Source: Acorus gramineus
Taxonomy: Eukaryota; Streptophyta; Magnoliopsida; Acorales; Acoraceae
Length of the DNA: 64,000 nt
Assembly: GCA_030737835.1 (NCBI GenBank)
Contig: CM060857.1
Coordinates: 15,263,496-15,327,495, forward strand
Direction of reading: 5' to 3'
Both the position numbers and the translations under genes were made by a program. The notes under the pieces were generated by a model, which was not told the DNA's origin, ran no database searches, and saw only the letters and a program-made list of their open reading frames with translations. Shown here piece after piece: positions 24,474-36,551 of this stretch; positions within the stretch are counted from its first letter, which is position 1; each line of letters begins with the position of its first letter.

Positions 24474-27405
24474 TCAGTAATCTGCAACACCACAAAAAGA
24501 TAGAAAACTTAGAACATAGCAAATTGGAATTCCAGTTTGATTCATCAAATAAACTAAAAACTATCTATAAATAAAGGGCACTTTTGCATATAATCTCGTG
24601 TGCAATCTCACTAATCTTCAACGATTCTTTAAAAAAACTTCTATACAATTCATTGGAGTATATCATTCATTTTTACAAAAGAATATGTATTTTTTTTACT
24701 ACATGAAATATATTCAAAGCATGTGGGCTGCATGCTAACATTTTCCATAAATAAAAAAAGGATAAGAGTAAGAACAGGAAAGGGAGTTATTTGCTCTTAC
24801 CATCTCTTTTCTGCCACAGAGATCTGATGAAAAGCAAGCAAATGACCAAAAACCCCAGACCTGCTGCCCCTCCAACCACTATGGCCACTGTCTTCCCTGT
24901 CTGCTGCCCTGACCCTGTCACCAGAATCAATACCATCACTAATATATTTAAAATTATTAATTGATTTTACCAATCAAAAAATAATATTTGATTTTAAGAA
25001 AACTCTTTGATCCCAATTAATTAAAAGTTCAAAAAATGTCTCACTTAGTACACCCCACCATCACAAAAATAAAGAGAGCTGTGCACAAGAACCAATCATG
25101 CAAAGGCATCATCACTTCCATAAACCATGAAAATTATACGTAGACAAATGAAAAGAAAATTATATATACCTGTCAATACAAAAAAAAAAAATTAGGGGGT
25201 CCTTGTGAACATCTGTCTATTATTTTTAGGCTCCTAGAGTTTTTTAAGTTTTTTTTAAATCCTTAAGGTTATGAAAAATTATCTTTAGACTTCTCCAACC
25301 AAATCTTGTTAAAAAATACCGAAACCCCCCTCCCGCCCAATTATGTTTGTACATTGTTAACATTTTTCAATATATTGTTAAGTATCTCCTATACACAGTT
25401 AACACTCCCCAGTACATTGTCAACCTTCGCATAAAATGGCCCCAGCCTAATCATTTCAATACACTGTAAACACTCCTCAGTACAATGTTAAATATCTACG
25501 GTACTCTGTTAATGTTTCTCAATACATTTTCAACATTCGCAAAATTGGACAAGGGCATTTTCGATATTTTTGAACAACGGATGGAGGGACCTAAAGATAT
25601 TTTTTCACTGCCTTGGGACCTAAAAAAAACTAAAAAAATTTCAAAGACCTGAAAATAATAGACGGTGACCACATGAACCCCCTAATTAATTTCCCCAAAA
25701 AATTAAAAAAAAAAACACATGGGGTTGGTGACTAGATGTGTTTGCTACTTTGCTTCCATAAACTCAGATTGCTTCCAAGGTTTTCAGTTTTCTAAACTAA
25801 TACTGGGTTCCTAGTCGATGACTAATTTTTTTTTAAAAAAATCATACACTTCACCAAATCACAAAATGAATACAACTTAACCCAAGAACCAATCATGTGC
25901 TCTCTTTTCTATCAAACTGCACACGAGATGCACTTTTCCCCCCTTTTGGTGGTGTAATCAAACATAAAATCACTTTCACAAATCAAAACACATTCCATCC
26001 ACTTCCAATCAATCCAAAAAGATCCCCTTCAATTTGACATAATTTACAAATTAAAAAAAAGTAAACCACCTATCCCTGCCAAGTAAATAAAAAATAAACA
26101 AATTTCATCCCAGTTAAACAAAAGGTTAAGAAGGTTCAAAATACCAAGCAATCTCTATCAAATATTTCTTGTATCAAAATCAACAAACAAACACCCACTT
26201 TACCTTTTTGTCATGATATCAAACATAACCATCCCTTTCAACAAATCACAAAAAAAAAAAAATCTCATCCCCTTCATTCCCAATCAATCAAAACATAATC
26301 AAACCAATGAAAAACTTTCAAAGCATAACACGTACATTAAAAAGGCTTCAAAGCATCACTTTCAAGATTTAAAAAAACTTCATCCACTCCCAATCAAATA
26401 AAAAAAAAACTCAATTTTTTTCCAAAAAATTGAAATTGAAAGCATAAACAACACATACCATGAGAACCACCAATCAATCAAAACATAATCAAGCCAATGA
26501 AAAACTTTCAAACCATAACACTTGCAATAAAAAAAAGCTTCAAAGAATCACTTTCAAGATTAAAAAAAAAAACCATTCACTCCCAATCAAATCAAAAACT
26601 CAATTTTTTTCCCAAAAAAATGAAATTGAAAGCATAAACAACACATACCATGAGAACCACCACCACCACCTCCACTAGGCACCCCATTTGGGTAGTAGCT
26701 ATAGCTGAAGTAACACCTCTCCAAGTAAACCTGCCCTGCGACCGCCGACCCGCACTCGACCTCCGCCCTCTGCACCGCCTCCGTCACGCACTCCCCGCAG
26801 TCGGACACGCTCAGGTCCCCCTCGCACTGCCCCATCGCGTACACCGACTCGTACGTCGTCACGTAAAACCCCCCTCCGCCGCCCATTCCCGCCTGGACCA
26901 TCGAAAACGCCGTGTCCCTCCTCTCCTCGAACCCTCCCCCGACCGCCTGGTTCGTGCTGCACGTCTTGAACAGCATCGCCGTCCCCGACACCGCCGGCGG
27001 ACCCCCGACGGCGTAGAGCCCGTAACACCCGGCGAGCTGGATTCGCGCGGCGGCGACCCTCCCGCAGAGCCGGTCGGAGGTGTCCTGGATCCGGCTGACG
27101 CAGGTACGGCAGTCGGCGGTGGTCAGGTCGCCCCTGCATTGGAAGAGGCCGAATACGGCGGCGCCACCGCCGCCGCCGCCGGTGGTGGTCTTGTAGAAGT
27201 GAGCGGAGGAGGATTGGGTGAGGAGGGAGTCGAAGAGGGAGGCGAGGGTGGGTTTGTAGGAGTCCGGGAGGGGTTGGCCGGAGCAGCCTTTGTAGATGAG
27301 CGTGGTGAGGTCGGCGGAGATGGCGAGGTGGGGGAGGAGTAGGAGGAGGAGGAGCAAAAGAGGATGGCTTGTGAGGAATGAAAGGTGGGTTTTTGAAATG
27401 CCCAT
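24474..27405 (-). CDS. Plasmodesmata-located protein (DUF26, PDLP6-8 type)
   Basis: Cysteine-rich receptor-like membrane protein without a kinase. Relatives sit at plasmodesmata and restrict cell-to-cell traffic, often by promoting callose. Coding exons, read leftwards: 26649-27405, 24801-24914, 24474-24481, giving 292 residues. Residues 1-30 are a signal peptide with nine consecutive Leu. Two DUF26 domains follow with the C-X8-C-X2-C motif at C90/C99/C102 and C194/C203/C206. A single membrane span lies at about 261-283 (TVAIVVGGAAGLGFLVICLL), then a very short cytosolic tail ending KRDDY. The Met at 27405 is chosen because upstream in-frame sequence has no ATG. Exon 1 is very GC-rich with poly-Gly insertions. 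Intron 1 contains a 190-bp tandem duplication that includes the donor site. The last exon supplies only two residues and the stop. Family call secure; subfamily less so. Confidence 0.93.
24915..26648 (-). other. PDLP intron 1
   Basis: This 1.7-kb AT-rich intron is bounded by GT at 26648 and AG at 24915-24916 on the minus strand. Besides the 190-bp tandem copies at its 5' side it contains a stretch near 25180-25690 whose two ends are loosely inverted (ATTAGGGGGTCC..GAACATCTGTCTATTATTTT on the left, its approximate complement in AAAATAATAGACGGTGACC on the right). That resembles another TIR transposon remnant of about 500 bp, with repeated words such as CTCAGTACA and GTTAA inside. Confidence 0.6.
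26281..26660 (-). repeat. 190-bp tandem duplication containing the PDLP exon 1 donor
   Basis: 26281-26470 and 26471-26660 are consecutive copies of one 190-bp unit with few differences, for example CAATCAATCAAAACATAATC at 26281 and 26471. Each copy ends with the word ACACATACCATGAGAACCAC, which on the minus strand is the last bases of PDLP exon 1 plus its GT donor. So a second copy of the donor lies at 26458-26459, inside the intron. Confidence 0.85.
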
Positions 27406-30400
27406 CTGGGGTTTTGGCTTTTGCTTTTTGAAGCTCAAATCATGGCTTTGTTAGGGTTTTTTTTTTTGGGGGATAAAAAAAAAAGGGAAAAATAAGAATA
27501 AATGGGTGGGTTTTGGGAATGAAGAGGAAGGGGAGGAGGAAAAGATGGCCTAACTTTTGTAAAGATGAAATTTTTTTTTTTGGGGATGTGAGAGAGGGGT
27601 GTATCATTTTGTACTATTAATTTTTTTTAATGTGTGATTTAAATAGTGATTATTTGGGGTTTATTTTTTTTAGAATTAATTGTGGTTTTTTATTTTTTAA
27701 TGAGGGTTTTGACTGTGGGAGAATGTGGTGTTTGACAGTGAGAGGAGGGGTTTGACTGGTTTTGGTATTTTGAATTTGGGATTGGTTCATGGGGGGTTAC
27801 AAATCTGTTTTTTATAATGAGTGATTTGATTGTGAAGGGTGTTGTTTGTTGGAGATGATGGTGGTGGTCATGGCTTATTATTTGAATTTATGAGCTCTAA
27901 TTAAAAAAAATTAATTTGATCATCCAAGCCGTTTTAGGCCCCATTTGAAACAGTTATTATTAGGAAAGTGATTGTCAAAAGTCACCATTTTTAAATTTTG
28001 GTTTTTGGTTTTATGTTTTGATTATCAAAAGACACCAGTTGTTATTAGAAAAACATTGTGATCAACATTGGTACAAAAATTGAAAGCTTTTTTTTTCTTT
28101 CATAACATTGATTTGAATACCAGATCAGTTGAAATTAAATGGGGCATTTAACGTGGAATTCGGAGTTAGTGACAGGTTACAGTGAGAGGATGGTTTTTGA
28201 ACTGTGTGGATACTGTTTCTGTGCTTAAAAATGAATGGTCTTTCATTTAACTTTTTTTTTTTTTTTGTTCTATTGATTTTTGCCCGTCTAATTTAATTGG
28301 ACGGTTGAGCAGGGATTAGTAATTAATAGGTTATGCCAAGATTAATCAGAGATAAATAATTCACTTTTTATAATAATGAATATTATACATATACATATAA
28401 ATATTATATATATAATTATTGTAGACTACAAAACAATAACAAAGTAACATCAAAACAAAATTAATAATATAAGTATATTCGAAATAGCATTAAAAAATTA
28501 ATTAATAGGCATAAAATATATAAAATAATTTAATAGTTTATTAGTTAACTAGGAATTAATAAAAAAAAACAGTTAAACGCTAAACGATGTAGGTTGGAAC
28601 CGCCCTAAGCAGGAGATTAATCAGGGTTAAAAGAGATTTTTAAAATATTGTTGCTTTTTAGTTTTTCAATCAATACTCATGTGTTTCATAAATTTTGACT
28701 AGAAGTGATGAAAAGAAGAGTAAAAAAACATGATTGCTATATTTATTTTACATCGTTTTCCTTTGTGAGAGGAAAAACAGTAGAGCATGAGCTTGGAAAG
28801 AAAAGTTATTGAGTTCAGCAAGGTCAAACATGTGTCTCTAAAAGTAGGGAGAATTCATATCATCACCTACTGGTGGAAATCCTATTGTAACAATCATGCA
28901 AATTGAAAACAATTCATACCAATAGATATTTATCAAATATTTAAAAATCATCAGCCAATTAAAAAAATATTGATGAAAATTCCACGTTGATGGATGTGTA
29001 TTCATCTAATATGCTGATATGATTCTTATCAATATATGATAATGTTAAAAATTATCCCCAAGTGATTATTGAAAATGAGATTTATACTTGTGATTGTCTT
29101 GATCTAAACCTAGGATTGCAATTTAGAGTGGAGTCGAACATGGACTAGGTTCAATTGAAGATCGCACTCAATGTTTAGATTTAATTACTAATATGTTTAG
29201 ATTTAAATACTAATATATGAGATGAGATATGAATCATGCAAAATGTATTTACTTCATAATCTTTCTCAATTGTCCCCCTTTAATTTATTGTTGTTACTTT
29301 CTTTGTTGAATTGCTACCTAGTCTTTATTACAACTACAACAAAGTTTGATTTTTTTCATTATTATTAATGTCCTAAAAATCAAGTTTGAATCCAATCCAA
29401 ACTCAGACCAAAGACATCCCATGATTTAAAGGTCAGGTTGGATTGAGTTTTGTTTGGTATCTTTCAATTTTTGATATGTTTGAAATTCGACTTGTTCTAA
29501 CACATCCAAGTTACATCTCTATTGTTATCTTTTTTTTTTTCGGCGATTTATTTTTAGTTCTCAATATATGTATTCATAATTGTTTGAATTTTTTTTTTTT
29601 CGCTTGGTAAATTTGTATTTATGTGAAAATATTGAATTTACAAGGAGCCTAAAAACTTTTATCTAAAAGAAAAAGAAAAACACAATGAGCCTACAAAAGG
29701 CAACAGACCCATTGTTGTGCAACAGTTCACAAGAAGCCTAAAAACTAATGTCAAAAAGGAGAATAAAATAGGTCTACAAAAGACTTACAGACCCATTATT
29801 GTACATCAGTTTACAATGCCAGAAGACAGGGAAAATCATCTATAATAGAAATGATCAGTAAATTTTTTCCACTTCGTTCTATTCGTTGAGTTTAATTTGG
29901 TCTCTAGTTTGTCTACAAATATTCTTTTTTATGCCTATGGGAAGCCAAGATATTCTACCTAACATCCTTTTTCAAAAAAGATATTCCACCTAACATACAA
30001 TGCATCACTATTCACTAGCAATTTTATGAAAGCTTGGGCCAACACGGGCCTAAAAGAACCAACCCCCCGTTTGTGTACTCAAAAGAACTATGGACAAGAA
30101 TTCTATGAAAACCCATTTGAAGAACAATAATGATTTTTAAGTCACAAATTTTAGGTTCTATTAAAAAAATTAATGAGTTGGCCCATGTACAATATTTATT
30201 ATACTTTTGTATTGTATTTTTGATGTTATCGGTAACTATTTTCCATCATTTTGAGGAGACGGTTATAATTTGGAATTATTGTATCATAGAATCGTGTGAT
30301 CTTCTTTATGTGTGTGATCCCTTCCGATTCAATCATATATACACACATCTTCTCTTTGTTTTTTTTTTGGAGGCGGAGGTAAAGGAAAGTTGGGGGTTCT

Positions 30401-32977
30401 TACGTGGGTTTTGGGAGTTCTATCAATGAAGATCGGTTGATTGTGAGTTTGGAAAGGCTAAGATTTTATGATCTAGATCAGTGAAAAAATTGGATTTTTT
30501 TTTTTGAGTTCTAATGAAAAGCTTGGTTTGACATTTTTTGTCAAAATAAGATGTTTTAAGTTTCGATCTGATTCAGTTTTGAACTCTTTAGATTATCTGA
30601 TTTTGATTATACATATTTGATTTTGATATGAAATCAAACACAAAACAACAATCCAATTTTAGTTTTTTTGAGGAATTTCAGTTTTGTTTTTTGATCGGAG
30701 TGATTGTTTATTATTTCAATGATGGTGATTCGTTTTAGATTTGGCTCATTGGATTTTTTATTTTGATTATATAGATGTTAATACATGATCATTTATTTTA
30801 CATACATGATCATTTATTTTCAATGTATATGAAAAAACTAATATATGGTGTATATGAAAAAATTAATATAGAGCTGTCTCTTAATCTATATGTGTATCTG
30901 AAAAAACTAATATACTCATTTGTATTTGTATCTGAATTTTTATTAAAAAAATTTCATCTGTATCTGTATTTGTATATGAAAAAACTAATTATATGTATAT
31001 GAAAAAACTATCTAAATATGTATCTGTATCTATATGAATTTTTTTAGATATATTTGTATCTGAAAAAACTAATACAGGACTGTATCTAGATCTATATCTA
31101 AAAAAACCAATAAACTCATATGCATCTGTATCTGTATTTAAAATTATTTGAAATTCTAATATATTCATCTGTATTTGTAGCTGTATCTGAAAAAATGTAG
31201 AGGTGGAGGTTGGAGGAGGTGGAACCCGGAACTCATATGATAGATGGCGACGAGAGGAATCAAAGTGTGGTAACACCGGTCCTCGAAGATGAGGAGGTCA
31301 GCCGCAATGAATTTTTGAAGTAGCAGATGACATAGGAGAATAAAAAATGGATTTTTTTTTAAAAAAAGAGTGTTGTATTGTATTAATGAAGAATTTTTTT
31401 TCTTTGAATGAAAACTCAAATTAAAAAAAGGGATAGTTTTATCTTTGTTATTTTTACTATTTTTAAAAGTTAAACAGAAAACCAATGAAATAATAACACA
31501 TATTGGAGTTTTTCAATGGAGCCTAAACTTTGGGCCCATGTAGCAGAACTGTTCAAAGAAATGTATTCCCAAAGGAAAATGATATATCCAGCCCCATTAT
31601 ATCCCCAATTGCAGTTCATTAAAAAAAAAAACAAAATCATCTACTCCCCCACTGAAATATATGTTATTATATGAAATGAAGTATATACTGAGTTATAATA
31701 ATATATTTTTTTATTTAAAAAAAATAAAAAAAAAAATCAATATATTATAATAAAATATTATAATATACTATAATAACGTAAAATATATTATGCTATTATA
31801 ATATATAGATTATAAAACGAACAGAGTGCAAAATCTAGAGATTCCCTGGAAAAGGTGCCTTTTTTTTACCACCAGATCATCAGCCAAGGGACGGCCACAG
31901 AGGCACAGACTTAACATTTCATGTTGATGTTTAATAAAATAGAGATAATTGAAATCAACACCCCCTAATTGGATATTTTATAAATGTTAAACTACATGCC
32001 ACTTTTGTTGGTACCATCACTAATCTCGAGTCCCATATCTGCCACTGGCCTACAAAAAGTTTAGTTTAGTACAACTCCATGACAACTGTTTCCATCAATT
32101 GTCTTTTAAACAATGAAAACTCATCAACTGTCAATGAAGAGTACAACATGATGGCTCATTGAAATGCCTAACAAGAATGTGCTCCTCCTTTCAAAGCACA
32201 CGTCATGAAACCTGAGACAATTTTGTTTACTGTGCCCTATATGCTTTGAAATTATTATATATTATCTGTAAAAAATACACATTTTCATGCTGACAATGAG
32301 TTATAAATTCTGATAAGAGAAAGAAGTAAAAATTACAAATTTCATCTACATTATTAGAGACATTGAACGGTACATCAGAGAACAAGTAGCTGTGCTCTTC
32401 CAATTATATCACTGAGGAACAATTGTAAAAGATCTCATTTAATCAAATATTATAGACCAAAATGTCTCACACCAAGTAAAATAAAAAACATTGACTCGCC
32501 ATTAGACTAAAATGTTTTGTATCTTTTTATCTCCGATTTAAATCTATATTAACTCTTTTCATAATAAAATTGGGATTACATTTTTTTTTTTAAAAAAAAA
32601 AATGATCTTGATCTGAGATCTAAATAGATAAATCTCTCTTTTATTCTCTATTGGCACTGCTACATATAATTTTTACGTACCATACCATATACATGAAAAT
32701 GAATTAAGCAGATGCAAGAATAACTAATTTTACAAAGTTTCCATTCTTACCTCCAAATTCCAAAGTAAGTGAAAATCATCAGAAAAATATATTATCGTAA
32801 AATGAATGTAATAAAATTAATTTTTTAAAAACAAAATAATTAAAATAACCTCAACCATGACCGTGACCCAATTATTCGCACCCACACCGCGCGCGCACGG
32901 TTGCAACCCATCAGATGACCCGCGTTTCACGTTACCCCAACCCGTCCCACCGTCCCCAAAAAAAATCCCGAACCGTC
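27406..32977. other. Intergenic region between PDLP and the C2 gene
   Basis: No gene recognised in 5.6 kb. The PDLP promoter should occupy the first part; a TTAGGGTTT telo-type word lies near 27450. The remainder is AT-rich: short-period sequence repeats at 30830-31195, AT palindromic DNA at 31650-31830 that resembles 41340-41510 in inverted orientation, and long T/A runs. Open frames of 60-106 codons here have strongly biased composition and no recognisable domains. Confidence 0.65.
30775..31195 (+). repeat. Degenerate minisatellite of TGTATCTGAAAAAACTAAT words
   Basis: The stretch is built from irregular repeats of TATCTG(TATCTG)n followed by AAAAAACTAAT, for example near 30830, 30860, 30900, 30980, 31005, 31060 and 31110. 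Spacing varies from about 25 to 60 bases, so it is a decayed simple repeat and not a clean tandem array. The opposite strand gives Tyr/Asp/Thr-rich open frames of no significance. Confidence 0.7.
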
Positions 32978-33823
32978 TCAAGAGACGGTCACAGGCGCAT
33001 CACCGACGCCATCTCCGCCTCGGCTCCCGACGCCTCCGCCGCACGAGAAGCACCACGAGGCGGACCTCCGCTTCCTTCCTCCGCCCTCCGGCGGCCTCCT
33101 CGACGACCCGTTCTTGTTGACCGGTCTCGTCTTCCGGCTCCCCGACTCGTAATCGTAGATCGGCGGCAACTCGTTCCGCCACTTATCGAGCTTCGACTCC
33201 AGCTCCGCCTCCTCCCTCCGGCTGTCCACCCACTCCGACTTACACCTCGTCAGACTCGCATTCGCCGCCGCCGCCGCAACCGCCGCCCCCGCGGCCCGAT
33301 CGCTCTCGTCCTGGTTCCGCCTCTTCGAGTCCCCCATCAGATCCTTGTATCCCAGCTCGGATCCTCCGAGCCCGGCGTAGACCGGGGCGATCCCGTCGAG
33401 GAGGAGCGAAACCCCGATGTTGAGGATCCCCTGTGGCCTGCACGAGGGACGGCGGACCTGGAGCGCGACGAGGCGGGAGGAGGGGGTGGAGAATATCAGG
33501 TGACTGAGGACGACCCGCACGGACCCGACGAGGCGGTCGGGGAGGAGTGGCCCGCGGGCCGCGGAGTAGATCTGGATCATGACGGCGGAGGTGTCGGAGC
33601 GGAGGAAGTCGGAGTCGACGCGGAAGACGAACTTGTCGTTCCAGGTGGGATCGGAGTGGCCGGTCGGGTCGATGCGGGTCGAGAGCTTCCGGTCGGGCCG
33701 GACCCAGGCGACGGCGTAGGTGCGCATGCGCTTGTGGACGGGCTGGAGGTCCTGGCCCGATATGATGTTGAACTCTAGGAGGTGGAAGGGCTCCGACGCA
33801 AATTTTGTCGACGATTGGGGCAT
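32978..33823 (-). CDS. C2-domain (calcium/lipid-binding) protein
   Basis: Intronless frame of 281 residues starting MPQSSTKFASEPFHLLEFNI. Residues about 14-130 form a plant C2 domain of the SRC2/BAP group: FHLLEFNIISGQDLQPV as first strand, TYAVAWVRPDRKLSTRID, then DPTWNDKFVFRVDSDFL, and a closing strand ending GILNIGVSLLLDG. C2 domains of this type dock on membranes, sometimes needing Ca2+; the acidic Ca2+-binding set cannot be confirmed by eye. Residues 150-281 are a low-complexity tail, first charged, then Ala-rich, then Arg/Ser/Gly-rich, with no recognised motif. The frame is very GC-rich and lies in AT-rich surroundings. Its precise biological role is unknown. An equally long open frame on the opposite strand is a shadow of the GC bias. 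Confidence 0.9.
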   Translation of the reverse strand: MPQSSTKFASEPFHLLEFNIISGQDLQPVHKRMRTYAVAWVRPDRKLSTRIDPTGHSDPTWNDKFVFRVDSDFLRSDTSAVMIQIYSAARGPLLPDRLVGSVRVVLSHLIFSTPSSRLVALQVRRPSCRPQGILNIGVSLLLDGIAPVYAGLGGSELGYKDLMGDSKRRNQDESDRAAGAAVAAAAANASLTRCKSEWVDSRREEAELESKLDKWRNELPPIYDYESGSRKTRPVNKNGSSRRPPEGGGRKRRSASWCFSCGGGVGSRGGDGVGDAPVTVS

Positions 33824-34445
33824 TTCAGGTATTTCACTCTTTCTCTCTCCCCCCGCTTTTTTCTTTCTTCTCTCTCTCTACCCCTTCTGAAGGGATTTTT
33901 TTTTCAGAAGGGGGTGAAGAGGGGGGTGGTTATAGTAAAATGGAAGGTGAAAAAAAAAATGGGGATTCTTCGGTGGATCGCGGTTTAACAGGGTGGTGGT
34001 TGGTTATTTCTGTTTTTGAGGTTTGAATTGATTCGTTGGGTGTTGGCGTTTGTTGTTACCTTTGGTGAGATTAAAAAATGATGGGATTCGTGATGCATTT
34101 TGGATTTCTGAGGAGTGGGAAATTGAGTGTGGAGACGGTTTTTAGGGGGGGTGTGGTTTAAGGCGGAGTATGTGATTGTGGGAGGGGTCTATGGGACCAC
34201 GGATCGTAGGGTTGTTATTCTGCGGGTGATGCGTAGGCCAGGTTGGGAAGGCCGTCTCCCGCGAATTAGTGTCGCAAGGACACCCATTTTTTTGAAAAAA
34301 AATGATCAGATTAAATTAATTAATTAATTAATTTTATGACTGTAACTGACGTAGATCAATCACAAAAATAGTAACATCAAGGTGATTAAGCATATGAGTC
34401 ACTAGATTAGTTAAAAAAATTCTCATGATCATGATTTTTTTGAGT

Positions 34446-34580
34446 TGTTTGTAGGTTGGACAATGGGCTAGGGTAGCCTTTCAATTAGTGAGTTCGACTT
34501 TTGCCCGCATGGCTGGCCCTGAGGACATACAGAGTAGGCGACTTACTACGGCCCCCACCCTGTGTAGGACTAGAAATCAA
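34446..34580 (+). mobile_element. Possible tRNA-related SINE fragment
   Basis: The stretch GGTTGGACAATGGGCTAGGG, followed about 25 bases later by GAGTTCGACTTTTGCCCGC, loosely recalls tRNA A- and B-box order (box B consensus GGTTCGANTCC). It is followed by a GC-rich body unlike the surrounding DNA. There is no clear poly(A) end or target duplication, so this stays a weak call. Confidence 0.25.
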
Positions 34581-35081
34581 GAAAAATTTAAAATTAAATT
34601 TTTCTTTAAAAATTATTATGAAAATTTATGTTTAAATGTAGTTTTATCCAAGACTAGCCATGCTCTCCTCTAATATTTTTTCTGTTTTCAATTTTTTTTC
34701 TTTCTTCTTGTTCCTGATTTATTTTGATTATTTATTTATATTATCCAATTTTATAAGAATTTAATTATTTTGTTGGTAAATAAACAAAATGATAGATAAA
34801 AACAAATCTCATGATTTAAACAAATCTCTGATATGAAAGTGAGTTGCATGTTCCCAGAACAAAGAAATAGGGAGGGCGCATTGAGTCTTTAGAACGTAAA
34901 GAATGTTTCAAGCGATTCTTCACCCTTCACGACTTTACATTATAGCGCGAAATTAATTCTAGATAAATATATTTTTTTCCACTAACAGCTGGTTTTTGTT
35001 TCCAAACGAAGTTTCAGGCCTCGTTTTGATGTACAATTCAACTACAGGCTCTCTGAAAAATTAGTATGCTTTTTTAAAAGA

Positions 35082-35320
35082 ATAATGCTACATCCAGTTT
35101 ATTTTTCAGTTCTAAATTCAGTCTATAAGTGTTTTAAATTTTTTAAAATAGTATATCTCATTTAATAAGACACATGTTTTTATAAAAAATAAAACATATA
35201 TTTCAATGAATTGCATAAATGCATTTATAAAAAATATAATTTTTTTTTATCAATATATGTTCTGATAATTTTTCTATTGATGAATATAAGTAATAAGACT
35301 AGAAATGGATTTAAATTAAA
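35082..35320 (+). mobile_element. Diverged MITE, same family as 63537-63805
   Basis: The start (AATGCTACATCCAGT..TTTTTCAGTTCTAAATTCAGTC) and the following GTGTTTTAAATTTTTTAAAATAGTATA block match the left half of the element near 63.5 kb base for base with scattered changes. The right end is poorly defined. Confidence 0.5.
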
Positions 35321-36103
35321 AACTGTTTTAAACATCACTCTTTCAAAAACATTGTCTTGGGAGATTTTGAAAGACTACGAATTTAACAAAGAAAACGTGG
35401 CGTTGATAAAAAAAAAAACAATTTGATTCCATATTTGATTTTTAAATTATAGAATTCTTCCAAATGTGAATTCAAATGGCCCGGACATGAATCCAAATGA
35501 TATTGTAAATCTCATTTAAATATACAATTCAATCGTTAGCTTCTTGAAATCCCCTATTTTTTTAAAACATTATTTCAAGAGATTTTAAAATGCTAAAACT
35601 TTAAAAAAGAAAAGTGGAGACGTATAGTCTATACAAAAATCATTAAGACGAATTAAATTTTGATTGACAAGCATCTTCAACATCGGTAACAAATGTCAAT
35701 AGATTAAATCTCGATAAGCATCATCCTTAAAAAAAAAAAAAAAAAAAATCATTCATCTATGAATTTTACAATGAAGCACTCGTATATATTTCATTAATAA
35801 CACAAGTCACAAAAATCATGATCCTTGTATTCCACGCGATTCAATTGAAGCTTATATTTTATTATTATAATTATTATAATGGAATTTAGTGTAGCATTAA
35901 AATCGTGCAGCACAGTTTTTTTTTCCAATAGAAACGTTGCACGTGACGAAATTGTTTTTTTAATTTTAAAAAAGAGTACCGAACACGTGATCGTAACCCG
36001 TGAAGTTCACCGGTTTAGAAAAACGAACGGCTCTGATTCGTTCGAGGCCTATCTTTGCACGTACACGTCTTACTCGAGCGCATGAAAAGAAAAGGAAATT
36101 AAA

Positions 36104-36551
36104 GGGGAACAATCTATATAAACTATCCGTAGTTATATAACCTCTTAAAAATACATATGTAAATTTAAATAGTCTTTGAGTTAAATTTTTATTGATAAAT
36201 GAGAAATATTATGCGTATATTTTATTTAATTAATTTTAATTAAAAACACAGTATATCAAAAAATTTATGCAATATGTAAAAAATGTGAACAATTTTTTGT
36301 AAATGACGATTTTATCTCTTTAAATAGAATTTTATAATTTATTTTAAAAGAATAAAATTATCATTTAAAATTAATTTTTTATATTTTTAACAAATTATAT
36401 AAGATTTTTGAAATACTATGTTTTCAATCAGAGTTAATTAAATAAAATATTTATAAAATATTCATCATTTGTCAATGTAAATTTAATTCGGGGGTTATTT
36501 GGATTTATATGAATTTATGGCAGTTTAAGGGGGCGTATTTGGATTTTTCCC
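36104..36551 (+). mobile_element. Dispersed 450-500 bp repeat family, copy 2, with 8-bp target duplication
   Basis: Runs from GGGGAACAATCTATATAAAC to ATTTGGATTTTTCCC; the ends are imperfect inverted repeats of each other. The eight bases AAATTAAA lie directly outside both ends (36096-36103 and 36552-36559). An 8-bp duplication fits hAT or Mutator-like non-autonomous elements. AT-rich, no coding capacity, same orientation as the other two copies. Confidence 0.7.

Noticed and set aside
26650-27342. Plus-strand open frame of 230 codons
   Set aside because: It mirrors PDLP exon 1. The real gene has a signal peptide, two DUF26 motifs and correct splice sites; this frame has only low-complexity sequence.
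29113-29520. Possible hAT-like element
   Set aside because: TAGGATTGCAA-like and TAGAGATGTAA-like words face each other, but the flanking eight bases do not match and the end similarity is weak.
30775-31195. CRISPR-like spaced repeats
   Set aside because: The repeated words are short, irregularly spaced and degenerate, and this is plant nuclear DNA.
32915-33778. Plus-strand open frame of 287 codons
   Set aside because: It lies antisense to the C2 gene, is Arg/Pro/Gly-rich and has no recognisable domain; GC-rich codon bias on the minus strand keeps the opposite frame open.
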